Shown here: positions 52,078-62,096 of the stretch, piece after piece
Position numbering within the stretch: position 1 is the stretch's first letter
How the letters are laid out: the number at the start of each line of letters is the position of its first letter
NCBI RefSeq assembly: GCF_014217335.1
Contig: NZ_CP060092.1
Span: 2,683,501-2,747,500 of the forward strand
DNA from: Teredinibacter purpureus
Lineage (GTDB): Bacteria > Pseudomonadota > Gammaproteobacteria > Pseudomonadales > Cellvibrionaceae
Length of the DNA stretch: 64,000 bases
Direction of reading: 5' to 3'
Translations under genes and position numbers: made by a program
The notes under the pieces: model-generated
Database searches by the model: none
What the model was told of the DNA's origin: nothing
The model's input: the letters and a program-made list of their open reading frames with translations, nothing else

Positions 52078-54513
52078 CTAGCCTAGTACAACTTCAACCG
52101 TAACGGTTGCGCCTTCGGCTTGCACGGGTATTACGGTGCCCTCTACTTTCTCTCCATTTACGGTGAGAGATTTGACGCCTTTACAAACGTTGTCTGGGTT
52201 TTTCACTTCGATGGAGTACGTTGCGCCACGGAACTTACGTGACACGGTATAGCCTTTCCATGCGCTCGGAATACAAGGGTCTACGGCTAGACCGTCGTAA
52301 TCGGGTTTTACGCCCAGAATGTATTGTGTAATCGCAACGAAGTTCCAAGAAGCCGTACCTGTGAGCCAAGAGTTTTTGCCTTCGCCAGGTTTGTAGGCAT
52401 CTTTACCTGCAACCATTTGGCAGTAAGCGTAAGGCTCAACTTTATGTAAATCACTGATATCTTCTAGATAAGCAGGCGCGATCTTTTTGTAGGTATCGAA
52501 GGCTCGGTCACCGTTACCAATGGTGGTTTCGGCGATGGTAATCCAGGGGTTGTTGTGACAAAAAATACCGGCGTTTTCTTTATACCCTGCAGGGTAGGTT
52601 GAAATTTCGCCGTACTCGATGACATATTTGGTGAAGGCGGGTTGTTGTAAAACAATACCGTATTCACAATCAAGGTGCTCTTTAACCGATTCCATGGATT
52701 TGTGCACCATGCCGTCGTCTAGACCAATGCCGGCCATGCCACAAAAACCTTGCGACTCGATGAAAATTTTACCTTCTTCGTTTTCTTTACTACCAATTTT
52801 CTTACCGTAGTAATCGTATGCGCGGAGGTACCACTCACCATCCCAGCCATCTTTCTTAACGGCCGCTATCATGGCGTCGACGTGTTTTTGTGCTTCTGCG
52901 GCGTCAGCATCGTTCCCAATGAACTTACAGAGCTTAATAAACTCTTTACCGTACAGCACAAAGGAGCCGGCAATCATGAGTGATTCTGCTGTAAATCCTT
53001 TTTTATTCCCGGTGGTTTGGAAGGATTCGTTTGGATCTTCAGAGAAGCAATTTAAGTTTAAGCAGTCATTCCAGTCTGCACGGCCAATTAAGGGCAGGCC
53101 GTGTGGCCCTAAATTGTTCACCGTAAAGTAGAAAGAACGCTTTAAGTGTTCGAAGTGGCTAGTGGCTTTACTTTCATCGTTATCATAAGGCACTTGTACG
53201 TCAAGTATACCGAAGTCACCCGTTTCTTTAATGTAATCGGTGGTGGATAAGATCAACCATAGAGGGTCATCGTTAAAACCGCCGCCTAACGCGTCGTTAC
53301 CGCGTTTGGTTAAAGGCTGATATTGGTGATAGGCAGAACCATCTTCGAATTGAGTTGATGCAATATCGATAATTCGTTCGCGCGCACGTTCTGGTACTTG
53401 ATGGACAAAGCCAATGAGATCTTGGCTGGAGTCACGGAAGCCCATGCCACGGCCAATGCCGGTTTCGAAGAACGAAGCCGAACGGCTCATGTTAAACGTT
53501 ACCATGCACTGGTACTGGTTCCAGATGTTTACCATACGGTCTAGTTTGTCATCGCCACTATCAACGGAATAGGTCGATAATAGGTCTTCCCAATAAACAC
53601 GTAGTTTGTCTAGTTCAGCATCAACTTTCTCAACTGTATCAAAGCGCGCAATCACGTCTTTTGCAGGAGTCTTGTTGATGATGTTTTTGCTTTCCCATTT
53701 ATTTTCGGGCTCAACTTCAATATAACCCAATACAAATACAAGCTCTTTTTCTTCGCCTGGGGCCAGCTCTACTTCTATGTAGTGAGAGGCGCAAGGCGAC
53801 CAGCCATGAGCTTCAGAATTTCGGGGCTTGCCTTCGAATACAGCGTCAGGGCGGTCAAAGTCATTGTAGAGACCTTTCCATGTGTCGCGGTCTGTATCAA
53901 AGCCTTGAATTGGGGCATTTACAGAATAAAAAGCGTAGTGATTTCGACGCTCTTTAAATTCAGTTTTGTGATAGATAACAGAATCTTCGATTTCTACTTC
54001 ACCGGTAGAAAAGTTACGCTGAAGATTTTGCATATCATCTTCAGCATTCCAAAGGCACCATTCAGCCCATGAAAAGAATTTTAATTTTTTCGTTTCGTTC
54101 GACGTATTTTTAAGCTTAACTTTTTGAACTTCGGCCCATGTTTTTAATGGGATAAAGTAGGTTACTTCTGCCTCAACGCCATTACGTTCACTCGTGATGC
54201 GCGTATAACTCATACCGTGCGCACATTCGTATTTATCGAGATCTGCTTTTACGGGTTTCCAGCCTGGGGACCAAACATCACCACCGTCATTGATATAAAA
54301 GTACTTGCCGCCATTGTCGACAGGAACGTTGTTATAGCGGTATCGGGTTAAACGACGGAACTTGGCGTCTTTATAAAAGGTGTAGCCGCCAGCGGTGTTG
54401 GATATAAGACTAAAAAAGTCCTCATTTCCCAAGTAGTTGATCCAAGGGTATGGGGTTTTCGGGTTTGTAATGACGTACTCTCGGGCGTCATCATCAAAAT
54501 GACCAAATTTCAT
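52078..54513 (-). CDS. cellobiose phosphorylase (GH94)
   Basis: Splits cellobiose with phosphate into glucose 1-phosphate and glucose, saving one ATP per disaccharide. The 811 residues follow characterised Cellvibrio gilvus-type cellobiose phosphorylases closely: [62 protein letters not shown], and the DWNDCLN motif around residue 480 with the catalytic Asp. It is cytosolic. Upstream on the same strand, 91 bp away, is an SSS symporter, and downstream an MFS carrier, so import and phosphorolysis are encoded together. Confidence 0.95.
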   Translation of the reverse strand: MKFGHFDDDAREYVITNPKTPYPWINYLGNEDFFSLISNTAGGYTFYKDAKFRRLTRYRYNNVPVDNGGKYFYINDGGDVWSPGWKPVKADLDKYECAHGMSYTRITSERNGVEAEVTYFIPLKTWAEVQKVKLKNTSNETKKLKFFSWAEWCLWNAEDDMQNLQRNFSTGEVEIEDSVIYHKTEFKERRNHYAFYSVNAPIQGFDTDRDTWKGLYNDFDRPDAVFEGKPRNSEAHGWSPCASHYIEVELAPGEEKELVFVLGYIEVEPENKWESKNIINKTPAKDVIARFDTVEKVDAELDKLRVYWEDLLSTYSVDSGDDKLDRMVNIWNQYQCMVTFNMSRSASFFETGIGRGMGFRDSSQDLIGFVHQVPERARERIIDIASTQFEDGSAYHQYQPLTKRGNDALGGGFNDDPLWLILSTTDYIKETGDFGILDVQVPYDNDESKATSHFEHLKRSFYFTVNNLGPHGLPLIGRADWNDCLNLNCFSEDPNESFQTTGNKKGFTAESLMIAGSFVLYGKEFIKLCKFIGNDADAAEAQKHVDAMIAAVKKDGWDGEWYLRAYDYYGKKIGSKENEEGKIFIESQGFCGMAGIGLDDGMVHKSMESVKEHLDCEYGIVLQQPAFTKYVIEYGEISTYPAGYKENAGIFCHNNPWITIAETTIGNGDRAFDTYKKIAPAYLEDISDLHKVEPYAYCQMVAGKDAYKPGEGKNSWLTGTASWNFVAITQYILGVKPDYDGLAVDPCIPSAWKGYTVSRKFRGATYSIEVKNPDNVCKGVKSLTVNGEKVEGTVIPVQAEGATVTVEVVLG

Positions 54514-54604
54514 TTTGTTTCTACCTTAGCTTAAGTGGTTAGGAATTTTATAAATTTAGGGGGAAAGGCAGAATGCTCCACCATTTCCCCCAGACTTATT
54601 ATTG

Positions 54605-56503
54605 TTATGAGTTCTTTAAAGCATTTTCCTGTGCAATTTCTTCTTCAGGCCAATCACACAAATTCTGATACCACGTCTTCCAGAGCACGAGGGCCGCAGC
54701 CGCCGAGATAGCCGCTGTAATGGCAGCGAAGTAAAACTCTTTGATTACAAAAAATATGGGTAATGCAACCAACGCAGTTTGCAGAATTATACCGACAGCA
54801 ATGTTAAACATATCGCGACGGAAATGGGGGTTTCGAGTGAATTCAGGGTTTTCTTTGGCTACTCGATCGTGAATAGGTTTCCAGAATCCCCAAGGGCGTA
54901 CACGCTTGTAGAACGTCATGAGGCGCTCTTCATCTTCAGGAGGCCCGTAGATGGTGCCCAATATTGCCGCTATTGCAGACCCAACTAAAATGACTGGGAA
55001 TGAATAGAGCGGGATTATATCGCTTGGCAAGGTAGGCACTAGTATCCCAATAATAGTGGGTAGCGTTAGAGCGAGGAGTATGCCTGACGCCATACCACAG
55101 AAATAGCCCATACCATTGAAGCGCCACCAATACCATTTGAGAACATTAGAAACAGTATAACCGCCATACAAACCGCCGACTATCCATTGTAATACGGAGT
55201 TGATGCTGGAGATGAATAGACCAATACAGGTGCTAATCAGTACAACTGAAACCGAGACAATGTAGCTCATTCGAACCAATCTATGAGCGGACGCTTGAGG
55301 GTTTATGTAGCGTTTATAAATGTCGTTCACTAAGTAGGCGGGAGCCGCGTTTACCGTAGAGGCGAAGGTAGACATAAAGGCCGCGAGTAAGCCTGCAAGC
55401 AACAAACCGGCAACGCCCGCAGGGGCGAATTGTCGGATAGCGGATGGCAGAATGTTTTCGAAGTCCATGTTACCGGCTGTTCTTAGGTCGAGTTGATCGT
55501 AGTAAACAAGCGCTAGAACAGTAAAACCTGCAATCATCAAATAACGAATAGGCATGAGTACAACAGAGACAAAACCACTCATTTTCGCTGCTTCACGGGG
55601 TGATTTTGTTGCTAATACTTTCTGCATGTCATAGTTAGGTGCAGGGCCTGCAGCACTAATAAGAACACCTTTAAATAAAAGCATCATGACGAAAGCGGCA
55701 AACAACTCATAACCATCGGAGTTGATTTTAGTCATTACTTCTGGGATGACGTTGGTCCAATCTAAGCCAAGATTCCACCCAAAGAAAGGGTTGCTCCAGC
55801 CTTCGGGAACCGCTGCTTGAAATGCTTCTGGTGATACTTGCATCATGGCGATGCTGGCAATTATTACAGCTGAAACGGCCATAATGGTAAATTGCAAAAC
55901 ATCAGCCCATACAATACTGAGCATACCGCCAAGCATGACATAAAAGGTGGCAATGGCCGTGAAGAAAATACCGTACAGATGGGGTACGTATTTAGCTGAT
56001 ACCGCAAAGGGTACGTATGGGGCAACGTTTTCCCATGGAATAAAGATTTCCATGAACTTGCCTATGCCAACAAAACCGTAGGCTAAAAAGCCCAATACAC
56101 CGATAACGGCGAATACGATTACAATGCTGTGCGAAAGGGTGCCGCCTAGGTCATCACCGAAGCGGAGTCGAATCCACTCTGCGCCGGTCAATACATTAGA
56201 GCGACGTAACCAGACGGACAAGAAGACCATAAGGAAAACTTGGTTAAATACTGGCCAAGCCCATGGTATCCACATGCTTTTTAAGCCGTATACAAATAAT
56301 AGCGTTACAAGCCACATTGTACCGGAAATATCGAACATGCCGGAGGCGTTAGACAAACTGAGCATGTACCAAGGTAGTGTTTTTCCACCGAGAAAATAAG
56401 AGTCGAGATTTTTGGAGGCTTTCTTCTTCAGGAGCAGACCGATAATCACGGTGCTGACCAGATAGAGGCAGATAATGGAAATATCCAAATACGTTAAGTG
56501 CAT
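54605..56503 (-). CDS. sodium:solute symporter (SSS family)
   Basis: A 632-residue Na+ symporter, about 13-15 TM helices. It opens DISIICLYLVSTVIIGLLLKK, then LDSYFLGGKTLPWYMLSLSN and LRRSNVLTGAEWIRLRF. The C-terminal extension KRVRPWGFWKPIHDRVAKEN is shared with the SSS protein at 36051. The protein is the first gene of the cellobiose phosphorylase unit and most likely brings in cellobiose or short cellodextrins. The pair at 36 kb and 54 kb look like paralogues specialised for mannose- and glucose-based oligosaccharides. Confidence 0.93.
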   Translation of the reverse strand: MHLTYLDISIICLYLVSTVIIGLLLKKKASKNLDSYFLGGKTLPWYMLSLSNASGMFDISGTMWLVTLLFVYGLKSMWIPWAWPVFNQVFLMVFLSVWLRRSNVLTGAEWIRLRFGDDLGGTLSHSIVIVFAVIGVLGFLAYGFVGIGKFMEIFIPWENVAPYVPFAVSAKYVPHLYGIFFTAIATFYVMLGGMLSIVWADVLQFTIMAVSAVIIASIAMMQVSPEAFQAAVPEGWSNPFFGWNLGLDWTNVIPEVMTKINSDGYELFAAFVMMLLFKGVLISAAGPAPNYDMQKVLATKSPREAAKMSGFVSVVLMPIRYLMIAGFTVLALVYYDQLDLRTAGNMDFENILPSAIRQFAPAGVAGLLLAGLLAAFMSTFASTVNAAPAYLVNDIYKRYINPQASAHRLVRMSYIVSVSVVLISTCIGLFISSINSVLQWIVGGLYGGYTVSNVLKWYWWRFNGMGYFCGMASGILLALTLPTIIGILVPTLPSDIIPLYSFPVILVGSAIAAILGTIYGPPEDEERLMTFYKRVRPWGFWKPIHDRVAKENPEFTRNPHFRRDMFNIAVGIILQTALVALPIFFVIKEFYFAAITAAISAAAALVLWKTWYQNLCDWPEEEIAQENALKNS

Positions 56504-57542
56504 AAAATAGGCGCCTTAAATGCTATGTAATTGTTATCGCTGGGGCTGAGCCAAGTCGATGGAGTAATACCGGTGTTACTTCTGAGACTATAGTCGCCAG
56601 AAATAGGTGGTAGCACGGTATAGCTATCGATAATCGTTAGTGCATATCGATAGTTAGTGTTAGTGAAACGCCGGTTGTTCCATTAATAGCTCTATAATTT
56701 CAGCAGCGCAGCTGCCATCGTTAAAGAGACATCTAAGTGAACCCATTGTTACGCTCGTACTATGGTAAAACAAGATCCATGGTCTCGAACAGAAATCCCC
56801 TAGGTTTGTAGTGCCGCCCTTACCACTCGTCACGCGATCGCTTCTTTTCATCCACATTTGCCAGTGCCAACGAAGGAACCCTCAAATGTGACTGTATTTT
56901 ATTGCAATCTCGAACTTTCTCGATACTCTCGCCGCCAGAAAAATTGGCTGCATAGCAGTGAATATCGCCTCCCAATCATACGAGTCTCTTTTAATGAGAT
57001 ACAGACAAGGCAAAGGTCGCGGCTATTTTAGGAGAATTTGAGGCGTTTGACAGCAGTTTGCACATAAAAACACTTTCAAACTAAGTAATTACTACGAAAG
57101 TACGTGGCTGAGGTGCAAAGAGGGTGTAGTTTTACCTGATAATTGTACAAAGGTTAGCTATATACATCATCAGCTAATAGAGCGGGCAGCAGAAAATTAT
57201 AGTGAGTGTAGGTGAATTTAACGTCACCGCACCAAATTGTGGCACTAAAGTCCTTGTTATCGTCGTCGAATGTACCGATCAAATCCCTACCTGAGGAATT
57301 GGTTTTTGTTAAAGCTGCCACGATTAGAGGTACGCGTCGGGAGCGTTACTCTATTGGCGTTCGTTGCCTAGGCGTTTGAGTTGTCATTAAGTGATTAACC
57401 TTGTGCGGCATAGCAAAGCGAAAGGCCCTTAAGCACCCGCCGATGATCTTAGACAAATTCATCGGCGGCCAATAGGTTACGCGTTACCCTACAGTAAGAG
57501 TACAATTAAGTTTGCAGCTTCGTGCAAAGGAGGGAAACGGCA
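56504..57542. other. one-kilobase gap with possible gene remnants
   Basis: No intact gene is evident. Two short minus-strand frames exist: 56660-56857 (65 codons, no features) and 57154-57321 (listed separately). The region contains the promoter of the SSS gene at its left end, and a GGAGGG site for bdhA at its right end. TA-rich sequence at 57060-57200 has no recognisable pattern. It may be the remains of a regulator or transposed gene lost between the two clusters. Confidence 0.4.
57154..57321 (-). pseudogene. short coding-like remnant
   Basis: A GTG-started frame of 55 codons on the minus strand reads VAALTKTNSSGRDLIGTF, then DDDNKDFSATIWCGDVKF and ends PALLADDVYS. The composition is protein-like, open back to 57345, but no ribosome site is visible and no family is recognised. 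It could be the C-terminal end of a lost gene. Confidence 0.25.
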
Positions 57543-58322
57543 ATGTCGTATTCAAATCAACCGTTAAAACGAACGGCTCTAGTAACAGGGGCAGGAAGCG
57601 GTATTGGCGCGGCCTTATCGTTGTCATTAGCGAAGCAAGGTTTTGATGTTGTTGTGAGCGACCTTGACGAAATATCTGCGCAAAAAGTGGCTGATGAAGT
57701 GTTGACACAAGGTTTTCAAGCTCGTGCGTTTAAGCTGGATGTTTCCAAGCAAGACAATATTGACGGGGTGGAGGCCAGCGTAGGGCCCATCGATATTCTT
57801 ATTAATAATGCAGGCCTGCAATTCGTCGCTAAGCTTGAAGCCTTTCCGCCTGAAAAATGGAGGCAATTGAACGAAGTGTTACTGGTTGGCCCTGCTATGC
57901 TCACTCGGGCATTGTTACCTTCAATGAAGGCGAAAAATTTTGGCCGGATTATTAACATAGGGTCTATTCACGCATTGGTAGCATCGCCCTTTAAAAGTGC
58001 CTACGTTGCGGCAAAACACGGCATATTGGGGTTTTCAAAAGTAATTGCCTTAGAAACTTCAGACTTCGATATTACCATCAACACCTTGTGCCCTTCTTAT
58101 GTCAAAACTCCTCTAGTAGAAAAACAAATTAAACAGCAAGCGCAGGAATATGGAATGTCTGAAGACGAGGTGGTAACAACCGTAATGTTGGAGCCAATGC
58201 CTAAAAAAGCGTTTATTGAAATGGAAGAGTTGTCAGGTACGGTAGAGTATTTAGTGTCCTCTGCCGCAAAAAATGTTACTGGCCAATCTATTGTTCTTGA
58301 TGGGGGATGGACGGCCAGATAA
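57543..58322 (+). CDS. bdhA: D-3-hydroxybutyrate dehydrogenase
   Basis: A short-chain dehydrogenase that interconverts 3-hydroxybutyrate and acetoacetate with NAD, used when PHB is broken down. The 259 residues show ALVTGAGSGIGAALSLSLA for NAD, ILINNAGLQ, the catalytic Ser in INIGSIHALVASPFKSAY, YVAAKHG with the Tyr/Lys pair, and the typical NTLCPSYVKTPLVEKQI loop followed by GQSIVLDGGWTAR at the end. ATG 57543 has a GGAGGG site; the frame is open to 57522. It lies 19 bp before phaC. Confidence 0.93.
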   Translation: MSYSNQPLKRTALVTGAGSGIGAALSLSLAKQGFDVVVSDLDEISAQKVADEVLTQGFQARAFKLDVSKQDNIDGVEASVGPIDILINNAGLQFVAKLEAFPPEKWRQLNEVLLVGPAMLTRALLPSMKAKNFGRIINIGSIHALVASPFKSAYVAAKHGILGFSKVIALETSDFDITINTLCPSYVKTPLVEKQIKQQAQEYGMSEDEVVTTVMLEPMPKKAFIEMEELSGTVEYLVSSAAKNVTGQSIVLDGGWTAR

Positions 58323-58341
58323 TCAGGGAGTAATAATCGCT

Positions 58342-60159
58342 ATGATTGAGCAGGAACGTACAGAGATTCTGCGCTACATAGAAAAATTTAGTGGTGTTTT
58401 CAATGATATGATGCGACAGGTTATAGAGCGTATTATTCAAAATCAGTTCGACGGCGGCTGTCAGCCTGCTGCCGATCAAAAATCTTCTCCTACATCCCCC
58501 CCCAAAATGCCTAACGTAAAAGTTAATGCAGAACAATTTGTTCAGCAGCAGTTGTTGTTTCTTGAAAAACAGCAACAGCTCTGGCAGAACGCCGCTAAAT
58601 CAATGATGGGTGAGCCCACTGAGCCTATTATTGAAGAAGGAAAAGATGATAAGCGTTTTACAGATGACGATTGGGACGGCAACCCGATGTTTAGCTACAT
58701 AAAACAAGCCTATTTATTGAATGCAGAATATATGCATCAAATGGTTGATGCATTAGATTTTGAGGACAAAAAGCTCGAAGAGCAGGTTAGGTTTTGTACG
58801 CGACAGTTTGTTAGCTCAATGGCGCCAAGTAATTATGTATTAACCAACCCCGAAGTCTGTCGGGAAATTTTGAACACCGAAGGCGAGAACCTCGCTAAAG
58901 GTATCGATAATTTTATGAGGGATTTGGATAATAGCCCAAACGAAGCCTTCAAAATCACACAAGTAAGCTTAGATGCCTTTACGTTGGGGGAAGATTTAGC
59001 GTATACCCCGGGAAAAGTGATTTTCGAAAACAATTTAATTCAGCTTATTCAGTACGAGCCTACTACCGATGCGACCTTTGAAAACCCGTTGCTTATTATT
59101 CCTCCCTTTATCAACAAGTACTATATCCTTGATTTAGACAAAAAAAAATCAATGGTTAATTGGTTGGTGGGGCAGGGCTATACAGTATTTATGGTCTCTT
59201 GGGTAAATCCCGATCATACGCTAAGCGCGACTACGTTCGATCACTATGTAATGGATGGCGTTATTGCGGCTTTAGATGTCGTTCAAAAGTCAGTGAACAA
59301 CATGCCCATAAATGTTGCAGGCTATTGCGTGGGTGGTACTCTGTTAGCAACGGCCCAGGCGTATCTGTTGTCTCAGGGGGACGAGCGTATTCACTCGCTT
59401 ACTTTTCTGACAAGCCTTTTTGATTTCTCTGAACCGGGGGAGGTAGGGCATTATATTTCTGAGGAAATGTATCCTTTAGTCGAAAAAATGGTTCAGAAAA
59501 AGGGTTATTTCGATGGACGCATTCTGGCGCTAAGTTTTTCGTTATTAAGAGAGAATAATTTATTTTGGTCTTTTTTCATTGAACACTATTTAAAAGGAAA
59601 AGACCCTACACCTTTTGATATTCTTTATTGGAACTCCGACTCCACTAATATTCCAGGCGAAGCCTATTTGTACTATTTACGGAATATGTATTTGGATAAT
59701 AAACTTATTGAAGCCGGCGGTATTTTTGTAAAAAATGTACCAGTGGATTTACGTACGATAAAAACACCTAGCTATTGCTTGGCCGCTATGGCTGATCACA
59801 TAGTATTGTGGCCGGCGGCCTATAAAAGTGCGCAATGCTTAGGCGGTGAAAAACGTTTTGTGTTAACGGAATCTGGGCACGTAGCCGGCGTTGTGAACCC
59901 TGTCAATCGAGGCAAATACTCCCATTGGGTCAATAGTGAAATGCCAAAAACGCATCAGGGCTGGCTGGAGGGCGCGTCTCAGCAGCAAGGATCGTGGTGG
60001 CAAGATTGGCATCAGTGGTTGCAGTTATATTCAGGTAAGAAAGTTGCACCCGCATCGGTTGGTGGTGATAGTTTCCCTGTTATCGAAAATGCCCCTGGCC
60101 GATACGTAAAACAAAGACTGGAAAGAGTTGTTCCTTCGAGCGTAGAAGAGTCGCTATAA
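58342..60159 (+). CDS. phaC: class I polyhydroxyalkanoate synthase
   Basis: Polymerises 3-hydroxybutyryl-CoA into PHB at the granule surface. The 605 residues contain the lipase-like box GYCVGGTLLA with catalytic Cys329, Asp485 in AMADHIVLWP, and His513 in ESGHVAGVVNP. Class I is chosen for length and for the absence of phaE or phaR(Bacillus-type) partners. ATG 58342 is preceded by GGGAG; the frame is open to 58273 inside bdhA. The N-terminal 80 residues are variable and helix-rich, as usual. phaR follows 30 bp later. Confidence 0.95.
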   Translation: MIEQERTEILRYIEKFSGVFNDMMRQVIERIIQNQFDGGCQPAADQKSSPTSPPKMPNVKVNAEQFVQQQLLFLEKQQQLWQNAAKSMMGEPTEPIIEEGKDDKRFTDDDWDGNPMFSYIKQAYLLNAEYMHQMVDALDFEDKKLEEQVRFCTRQFVSSMAPSNYVLTNPEVCREILNTEGENLAKGIDNFMRDLDNSPNEAFKITQVSLDAFTLGEDLAYTPGKVIFENNLIQLIQYEPTTDATFENPLLIIPPFINKYYILDLDKKKSMVNWLVGQGYTVFMVSWVNPDHTLSATTFDHYVMDGVIAALDVVQKSVNNMPINVAGYCVGGTLLATAQAYLLSQGDERIHSLTFLTSLFDFSEPGEVGHYISEEMYPLVEKMVQKKGYFDGRILALSFSLLRENNLFWSFFIEHYLKGKDPTPFDILYWNSDSTNIPGEAYLYYLRNMYLDNKLIEAGGIFVKNVPVDLRTIKTPSYCLAAMADHIVLWPAAYKSAQCLGGEKRFVLTESGHVAGVVNPVNRGKYSHWVNSEMPKTHQGWLEGASQQQGSWWQDWHQWLQLYSGKKVAPASVGGDSFPVIENAPGRYVKQRLERVVPSSVEESL

Positions 60160-60189
60160 TCAATAGAAAATTAAGATAAGAGTAGCCTT

Positions 60190-60699
60190 GTGATAATCAT
60201 CAAAAAATATCCAAATCGACGTTTATACGATACCTCTAAAAGTCAGTATATTAATTTGGAGACCATTAGAGCGCTCGTTATGGAGCATAAAGAGTTTAAA
60301 GTTATAGACTCTAAAACTGAGAGTGATCTGACAAAAAGTATTTTATTGCAAATTATCAGTGAGCAGGAGGCAGGTGATCAGCAAGCAATATTGACCGAAA
60401 CAGTCCTAAAGCAGCTAATTCGGTTTTATGGGACTGAGATGCAAGATTTTATGCGTCAGTATATTGAGCAGAGTATTGCCACCTTCTTGGAGCGGCAAGA
60501 TAGCTTCCAAGGCGTGATGAGCGACTTTATTCAGAGTGCTTCACCTATGACAGCATTCAATCAAATGATGGAAAAGAATATGGCTATGTGGCAGGGGTTT
60601 ACAGGTACTGCTAAAAGTCGTCCTCAACCTTCCGATAGGCCCAGTAGCAGCCCTGACCCAGATCCCTCCCCCAAAGATAACGATAGCGCCAGTAGTTAG
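60190..60699 (+). CDS. phaR: PHB synthesis repressor PhaR
   Basis: A 169-residue regulator that binds DNA upstream of phasin genes and releases it when PHB granules form. It has the PHB/PHA accumulation regulator DNA-binding domain at the N-terminus (IIIKKYPNRRLYDTSKSQYINLETI) followed by the PHB-binding helical domain (LLQIISEQEAGDQQAILTE; QLIRFYGTEMQDFMRQYI) and a Pro/Ser-rich tail. The start is GTG 60190. It follows phaC; two palindromes upstream of the next gene are its probable targets. Confidence 0.94.
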   Translation: MIIIKKYPNRRLYDTSKSQYINLETIRALVMEHKEFKVIDSKTESDLTKSILLQIISEQEAGDQQAILTETVLKQLIRFYGTEMQDFMRQYIEQSIATFLERQDSFQGVMSDFIQSASPMTAFNQMMEKNMAMWQGFTGTAKSRPQPSDRPSSSPDPDPSPKDNDSASS

Positions 60700-60826
60700 C
60701 TGGGTTCTTTCGCTCCTTTATGCTATGAGCCTGCGTGGTTTTGGGGCCTGAAAGGTCTTGATCTCGCTAATATCACTATCGCTTTTTACCGTGTTGTTGG
60801 TAGTAGTAAAATGGTATAAGAAAGTG

Positions 60827-60901
60827 TGCTGCATCGCAGCAAATCAGCTTGACGGACTTCCTTTTCATGCTTAAACTAAGTCTAAATACTGCAGTGCAGC
60901 A
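60827..60901 (+). promoter_or_regulatory. phasin promoter with two candidate PhaR sites
   Basis: TTGACG (60849-60854) and TAAACT (60872-60877) form a sigma-70-like promoter with a 17-bp spacer. It is flanked by two TGC/GCA dyads: TGCTGC-ATC-GCAGCA (60827-60841) and CTGCA-G-TGCAG (60889-60899). PhaR proteins are known to bind TGC-rich dyads of this kind in phasin promoters, and phaR is the adjacent gene. One site lies before the -35 and one just downstream of the expected transcription start. Confidence 0.6.
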
Positions 60902-60924
60902 ATATCATTAATGGAGGATTAGTC

Positions 60925-61242
60925 ATGTTAGATAAAATGTTTGAGCAAGCCCAGACAATGTTTAAACCAATGAACGAACTGCTATCCCTTAATTCCAAAG
61001 TGATGGAAAACCTTGCCGATAAGCAAAAAACGCTTGTTACCGATATGGTTAGCGAAAGTATGGCATTTGCCAAAGAGTTAGGGGCTCAGAAAGATTTCTC
61101 GGGTGTCTATCAAACGCAGAAAGCGTATATGGAAGGGGTTCAAGATAAGTGGGTTTCAACGTCTACTGAATTTTATGAAGTATTGACATCGACCCAAGAG
61201 AAAGCTGGGGAAGTACTAAAAAGTGCGGCTGTTGTTCAGTAA
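60925..61242 (+). CDS. phaP: phasin
   Basis: A 105-residue amphipathic helical protein that coats PHB granules and limits their fusion. It has the Phasin_2-like pattern FEQAQTMFKPMNELLSLNSK, then ESMAFAKELGAQKDFSGVYQ and STEFYEVLTSTQEKAGEVL. It starts after a GGAGG site. Expression is probably controlled by PhaR through the dyads upstream. Confidence 0.88.
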   Translation: MLDKMFEQAQTMFKPMNELLSLNSKVMENLADKQKTLVTDMVSESMAFAKELGAQKDFSGVYQTQKAYMEGVQDKWVSTSTEFYEVLTSTQEKAGEVLKSAAVVQ

Positions 61243-61327
61243 CGATCTCAACCTCGGGATATAACAGATCTATTCGTCGATTCGATCAAGCGTAATGTAA
61301 AAAAACGGTGCTTGCGATTATTGAGGA

Positions 61328-61360
61328 ATAAAAAGCCCGGCTTGGTACCGGGCTTTTTTG
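61328..61360 (+). terminator. terminator of the first phasin gene
   Basis: AAAAAGCCCGG-cttggta-CCGGGCTTTTTT: perfect GC stem with a T tract 85 bp after the stop. Confidence 0.92.
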
Positions 61361-61495
61361 TTTTAAGCTAAGCGGTGCGAGGGTGCAGTTCTGTAGGGTG
61401 GTTTGGTTCGGTCGCGTGGGAATTCGTACGCTCGCCAGTAATGCTGTGTGCTCGAGACAATTATTCTTATTGTTGAATGGAAAAGGAGTGGTGTC

Positions 61496-61972
61496 ATGTA
61501 CGAAAAACTTTATGAGCAAGTTGAAACATTATTCAAGCCTTTCTCAGACCTGATGAGTATTAATATCGAAACGATGGATGCTGTTCGAGAGAAGCACGTC
61601 GACCTTGTTAACACCTTAATGGAGAGGGGCCTTGAGCATGCAAAAGGGATGTCGACCCAACAAGGGTTGGATGATGTCTTTGGCATGCAGCAGCAATATT
61701 GGGAATCAGTACAACAAACGGTATCCGCGAGTGCGAAAGATGCCTTTGTGTTGCTGAATGATTCACACGAGAAAATGGGAGAAATGCTAGGGGTAGGTTA
61801 TACGTGGTCAGATGTGCCCGTTTCAGATCCCGCGCCGCTGAAGCCTGCAAAAGAAGCGGTTAAAAACGAACCGGTTAAAACAGTTAGAAAGAAAACCGCA
61901 GCGGGGAAGAAAGCTAAGCCCAGTGCGCGTAATATTTCAGCGGCGAAGCAAACGGATTTAGTAACGGATTAG
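61496..61972 (+). CDS. second phasin with a lysine-rich tail
   Basis: A 158-residue paralogue of the upstream phasin over its first 100 residues (KLYEQVETLFKPFSDLMSIN; LEHAKGMSTQQGLDDVFGMQ). It then carries a Pro/Lys/Ala-rich tail (KTVRKKTAAGKKAKPSARN) like the histone-like tails of PhaF-type proteins, which attach granules to the nucleoid. The start is ATG 61496, eight bases after GGAG. It is separated from the first phasin by a terminator, so it has its own promoter. Confidence 0.85.
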   Translation: MYEKLYEQVETLFKPFSDLMSINIETMDAVREKHVDLVNTLMERGLEHAKGMSTQQGLDDVFGMQQQYWESVQQTVSASAKDAFVLLNDSHEKMGEMLGVGYTWSDVPVSDPAPLKPAKEAVKNEPVKTVRKKTAAGKKAKPSARNISAAKQTDLVTD

Positions 61973-61975
61973 GCG

Positions 61976-62018
61976 CCTATAGGCCCTTACCTATTACAAA
62001 GAGATAAGGGCCTATAGG
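61976..62018. terminator. inverted repeat between convergent phasin and phaB genes
   Basis: CCTATAGGCCCTTA (61976-61989) and TAAGGGCCTATAGG (62005-62018) are perfectly complementary with a 15-nt loop. There is no T tract, so a factor-assisted terminator or transcript stabiliser is possible. Confidence 0.6.
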
Positions 62019-62096
62019 GGGCGTGCAAATTTTCTTCGCATGCTTTTTATTGGCGCTGAGCAGTAAACGATAGCGTTGGGCCGGTTTTCCGTAGGG

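Noticed and set aside
56660..56857. 65-codon minus-strand frame upstream of the SSS symporter
   Set aside because: No start signal, no features and no neighbour logic.
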